From: Candidatus Omnitrophota bacterium
GTDB lineage: Bacteria > Omnitrophota > Gorgyraeia > 2-01-FULL-45-10 > JAHFGN01
Length of the DNA stretch: 42,470 nucleotides
NCBI GenBank assembly: GCA_023247415.1
Contig: JAHFGN010000004.1
Span: forward strand, 4,592-47,061
Direction: 5' to 3'
Part shown: positions 40,274-42,470 of the stretch, in pieces
Layout of the letters: each line of letters begins with the position of its first letter
Position numbering within the stretch: position 1 is the stretch's first letter
Translations under genes and position numbers: made by a program
The notes under the pieces: generated by a model
Database searches by the model: none
The model's input: the letters and a program-made list of their open reading frames with translations, nothing else
Told to the model about the DNA's origin: nothing

Positions 40274-41216
40274 CGAAAAATACCTCGTCTAGCATTCTGA
40301 CGCCAATCCCCTTCTTATACCGCGAGGGGAATGTGACAGGTTTTTTCTCAAATAACTCCAACCACCATTTTACATCTTGAAAACCAAAGCAGTGTCTAAA
40401 ATAGACCGTGCTCGAAAAGCGTGGATTGATCTCAAACGGTACAAACCCGCGAGGAGTCTTTCGCGACTGGATGTTTATGGAACCGCGCAGATTGCAATTT
40501 TTAGCGATCGCGTCTGCCAATGCATTGATCTCTTTATTGATGACTAACTCCACCTTTTTCGATAACCCCCCATATCCAAGTCTTCTCTTGAATGTAATAG
40601 AATGCCTCCTCCGGCCATCTGAGAATACGCAAGTAGTATATTCTTCATCTTCATCGCCTAAGTATTCCTGCACAATAGCTTCGGATATGCGATTTTTATA
40701 AAATTTAAATTCTTCTGTATTGGCTATCTTTATAATCTGTTTGCTGATACGCGATATTCTCGGTTTAATAATTAAGGGGTATCTCAACTGACCATTATAC
40801 TCGTTGATCAAAAAGGTTGACGGGTACGCAAGGCCAATCCTCTTTAAAAACAGCGCTGTTTGGTACTTATCAAAGAAGGTGTCTATTATAAAAGGGGTGT
40901 TGATGAAAATCTCGATTTTTCTTTCCGAAAAATAATCTCTATGCTTATGAAAGACGATGATCTCTGGTTCGGTAGACGGGAATACATAGTCAACCTTATA
41001 CTTGTTTACGGTATATTTTATAAATTCTAAATATTTCTCTTCTTCTGCGGCTGCGGGCGCTAATATAAATTTAGACGCCATCTTACCGCCTGCCGCATAG
41101 GGGTCGATATCGACGCCTAACAAGTAGAGGTTATCCCGAGTTTCTTTAAGGCATTTTATAATGCCCTGAGCTATATCCCCGCCTACACCGGTGACGAGTA
41201 TATTAGTCTTACGCAT
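40263..41216 (-). CDS. ATP-grasp domain protein (carbamoyl-phosphate synthase-like)
   Basis: 317 residues. The N-terminal pre-ATP-grasp Rossmann domain has ILVTGVGGDIAQGIIKCL and VDYVFPSTEPEI. The ATP-grasp domain follows, with FDKYQTALFLKRIGLAYPSTF, YPLIIKPRISRISKQII carrying the nucleotide-binding Lys, IVQEYLGDEDEEYTT, and FEINPRFSSTVYFRHC, where the Glu and Asn bind magnesium. Members ligate a carboxylate to an amine or thiol. ATP-grasp proteins of this kind occur in sugar clusters and might join an amino acid to a sugar acid or aminosugar; the partner is unknown. It overlaps both neighbours (8 and 11 bases). Confidence 0.82.
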   Translation of the reverse strand: MRKTNILVTGVGGDIAQGIIKCLKETRDNLYLLGVDIDPYAAGGKMASKFILAPAAAEEEKYLEFIKYTVNKYKVDYVFPSTEPEIIVFHKHRDYFSERKIEIFINTPFIIDTFFDKYQTALFLKRIGLAYPSTFLINEYNGQLRYPLIIKPRISRISKQIIKIANTEEFKFYKNRISEAIVQEYLGDEDEEYTTCVFSDGRRRHSITFKRRLGYGGLSKKVELVINKEINALADAIAKNCNLRGSINIQSRKTPRGFVPFEINPRFSSTVYFRHCFGFQDVKWWLELFEKKPVTFPSRYKKGIGVRMLDEVFFDAA

Positions 41217-41913
41217 ACAACTTCTTTTTTTCTCGTGTCAATACATCGATAAGATATCGTCTATCTTCATCGTAACGCATGATCTCCTTCATTAGCAAAT
41301 CTCTGCTATATTCAACCCTGCGTATCTTTACATCTCCGCTTTCAGGGTTTAGAGTTGCGTAACTCGGCCGCCACTCATCGCGCGGCTGGCCGCATGAGCC
41401 CGGATTTATAACACGCGCATTACCCACCTTCCTGTCCATGCAATAATGGGTATGTCCCAGCAAAATGAAGCTATAGCTCAGGATCTCAAATCTATTTAAC
41501 GAATCCGCGGGATAGACGTATCCATTTAGACTGTCCCATGGGCTGCCATGAAAAGCGCATAGATTGCACTCATCCAAGATATAGCTTTGCCGCAGCCTTT
41601 TTAAAAAAGAGATATTATCCTTCTTTATACTGTCCAGAAGAAGGGCGCAGGAGCTGCCATATCGTTCGGCGTAATCTTTCCGCATCGTCTCTTCGTCTAA
41701 CATCTTTAAGAAGAGGGCGTCATGATTTCCGAGAAGCGGTATTATGCCTTCCATGTCTTTTAGCGTCTCTATAACTTCATTTTGGTGATAATAATAGCCG
41801 CATATATCGCCGAGGAAGATATGCAGATCGCATGCCTCTACCTTGAGCGCCTCCCATACCTTTACAAAGGCATGGATATTTCCGTGGACATCGGAAAATA
41901 TGCCTATCTTCAC
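41209..41913 (-). CDS. Calcineurin-like metallophosphatase/phosphodiesterase (YfcE/MJ0936-like)
   Basis: 234 residues. The metal-binding motifs are in order: SDVHGN with Asp8 and His10, GDICGYYYH with Asp36, LGNHDALF with Asn63 and His64, CAFHGSPWDSL, and LLGHTHYCMDRKVG, followed by VINPGSCGQPRDE. This set is diagnostic for the Metallophos_2 branch (YfcE, MJ0936) with small phosphodiesters or phosphomonoesters as substrates. It begins four bases downstream of the epimerase stop and overlaps the ATP-grasp gene by 8 bases, so it is part of the surface-glycan operon. It might process a nucleotide-sugar or a phosphosugar; substrate unknown. Confidence 0.87.
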   Translation of the reverse strand: MKIGIFSDVHGNIHAFVKVWEALKVEACDLHIFLGDICGYYYHQNEVIETLKDMEGIIPLLGNHDALFLKMLDEETMRKDYAERYGSSCALLLDSIKKDNISFLKRLRQSYILDECNLCAFHGSPWDSLNGYVYPADSLNRFEILSYSFILLGHTHYCMDRKVGNARVINPGSCGQPRDEWRPSYATLNPESGDVKIRRVEYSRDLLMKEIMRYDEDRRYLIDVLTREKKKLYA

Positions 41914-41916
41914 AGT

Positions 41917-42470
41917 TCACCTGCCTGCTGCCGAGAGTTTGTTTGAAATATCTTTAGAATTATACTTTATATCCATAATCGCTTCTTTAAATGAACGCCC
42001 TCTAGGCAGACCTTCGGAATGCGCTATTATCTGGTCATATGCCTTAGCGCCTTCGCGGCGTTCTGGCCTGCTTCCAGGCAGCAAGATATCGCAGATTGTC
42101 TGCAGCATCTCGGCAACAGTGTCTATGCGCGAACCGGCTATTAGATGCGTGCCAACAATTTCATTCTCAATACAAAATTTAACTATATGCGCCAGATCTT
42201 TTACATATATATAATTGCGTTTTACACCACCGTCGCCATGCTGAATTGGTGGTATGCCAGCCAGCGCATCATCAATCGCTTTGTTTATACCGAGGTGATA
42301 TGGGCCTCGCCTGCCGAAAACGCCTGCGATCCTCATTATCGCGTGCTTGACGTTCGATCTTTTTATCGCTTCCTCGGCGAGCCATTTACTATAGGCGTAA
42401 TCAGTATCGAGATTAAGCTTGCTATCCGATTTTATAGAAGTATTTTTTGCGCCACAAACTGTCGCCATCG
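41917..42470 (-). CDS. NAD-dependent epimerase/dehydratase (extended SDR), 5' end cut by window edge
   Basis: The visible 184 codons are the C-terminal half of an extended SDR; the reading frame stays open to the right edge, so the start and the NAD-binding glycine motif lie outside the window. The ATVCGAK segment fits the usual S/T-x-VYG strand, then YAYSKWLAEE provides the catalytic Tyr-x3-Lys. MRIAGVFGRRGPYHLG, GDGGVKRNYIYVKDLA and LIAGSRIDTVAEML are standard substrate-half blocks. The Met seen at 42468 is internal, not the start. It acts on a nucleotide sugar of unknown kind. It does not look like PseB, whose sequence blocks differ. Confidence 0.85.
   Translation of the reverse strand, partial: MATVCGAKNTSIKSDSKLNLDTDYAYSKWLAEEAIKRSNVKHAIMRIAGVFGRRGPYHLGINKAIDDALAGIPPIQHGDGGVKRNYIYVKDLAHIVKFCIENEIVGTHLIAGSRIDTVAEMLQTICDILLPGSRPERREGAKAYDQIIAHSEGLPRGRSFKEAIMDIKYNSKDISNKLSAAGR

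Overview
The window reads as bacterial chromosome devoted almost entirely to building a cell-surface polysaccharide. The Wzy/WaaL-type ligase, the polyprenyl-phosphate sugar-1-phosphate transferase, a heptosyltransferase-type (GT9) start, a KdsB-like cytidylyltransferase and a pseudaminic acid synthase all suggest a Gram-negative cell envelope. The large number of cobalamin-binding radical SAM genes, the extreme gene overlap and the dispersed palindromes suggest an uncultured lineage such as Candidatus Omnitrophota; that placement is inference from gene style, not a measured result. I saw no rRNA, tRNA, CRISPR array, transposase or phage gene.

Layout. Region 1 (1-18629, all minus strand, transcribed from high to low coordinates) is one tightly packed operon: a DUF4330-type membrane-anchored protein, a small repeat-containing protein, a GT4 glycosyltransferase, a GT39-like membrane transferase, a radical SAM, a GT2, a radical SAM, an SDR, a GT2, three radical SAM genes in a row, a second GT39-like transferase, an SDR, a WecA/MraY-like initiating transferase, an O-antigen ligase/polymerase and the first 19 codons of a GT9 gene at the left edge. 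Most junctions overlap by 1, 4 or 8-11 bases.

Region 2 (18630-20926) holds a 159-bp foldback element set among T-rich direct repeats, a six-copy heptanucleotide array, a glycosyltransferase-DUF218 fusion gene, and a divergent promoter pair. Region 3 (20927-22535) holds the only plus-strand gene, another radical SAM, ending in a probable bidirectional terminator.

Region 4 (22526-42470, all minus) is a second operon of about 20 kb open at the right edge: an NAD-dependent epimerase (5' cut off by the window edge), a metallophosphatase, an ATP-grasp protein, pseudaminic acid synthase, a GNAT acetyltransferase, a large probable glycosyltransferase carrying an in-frame palindromic repeat, a radical SAM, an ABC exporter, a KdsB-like CMP-sugar synthetase, a 2-hydroxyacid dehydrogenase, a Gfo/Idh/MocA oxidoreductase, a SIS isomerase, a radical SAM, an HpcH/HpaI aldolase, a HAD phosphatase, a methyltransferase, a second large probable transferase, a putative sugar methyltransferase and a hexapeptide acyltransferase.

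How it may work together. The nucleotide-sugar enzymes make unusual acidic and deoxy sugars (pseudaminic acid, and perhaps a 3-deoxy-ulosonate made by a pyruvate aldolase). The GT2, GT4, GT9 and GT39-like enzymes assemble them on a polyprenyl carrier started by the WecA-like enzyme, the ABC exporter and the ligase/polymerase handle export and linkage, and acetyl- and methyltransferases decorate the product. The most striking signal is eight different B12-binding radical SAM enzymes interleaved with these genes; their chemistry is unknown, and they may modify the glycan or its lipid carrier at unactivated carbons.
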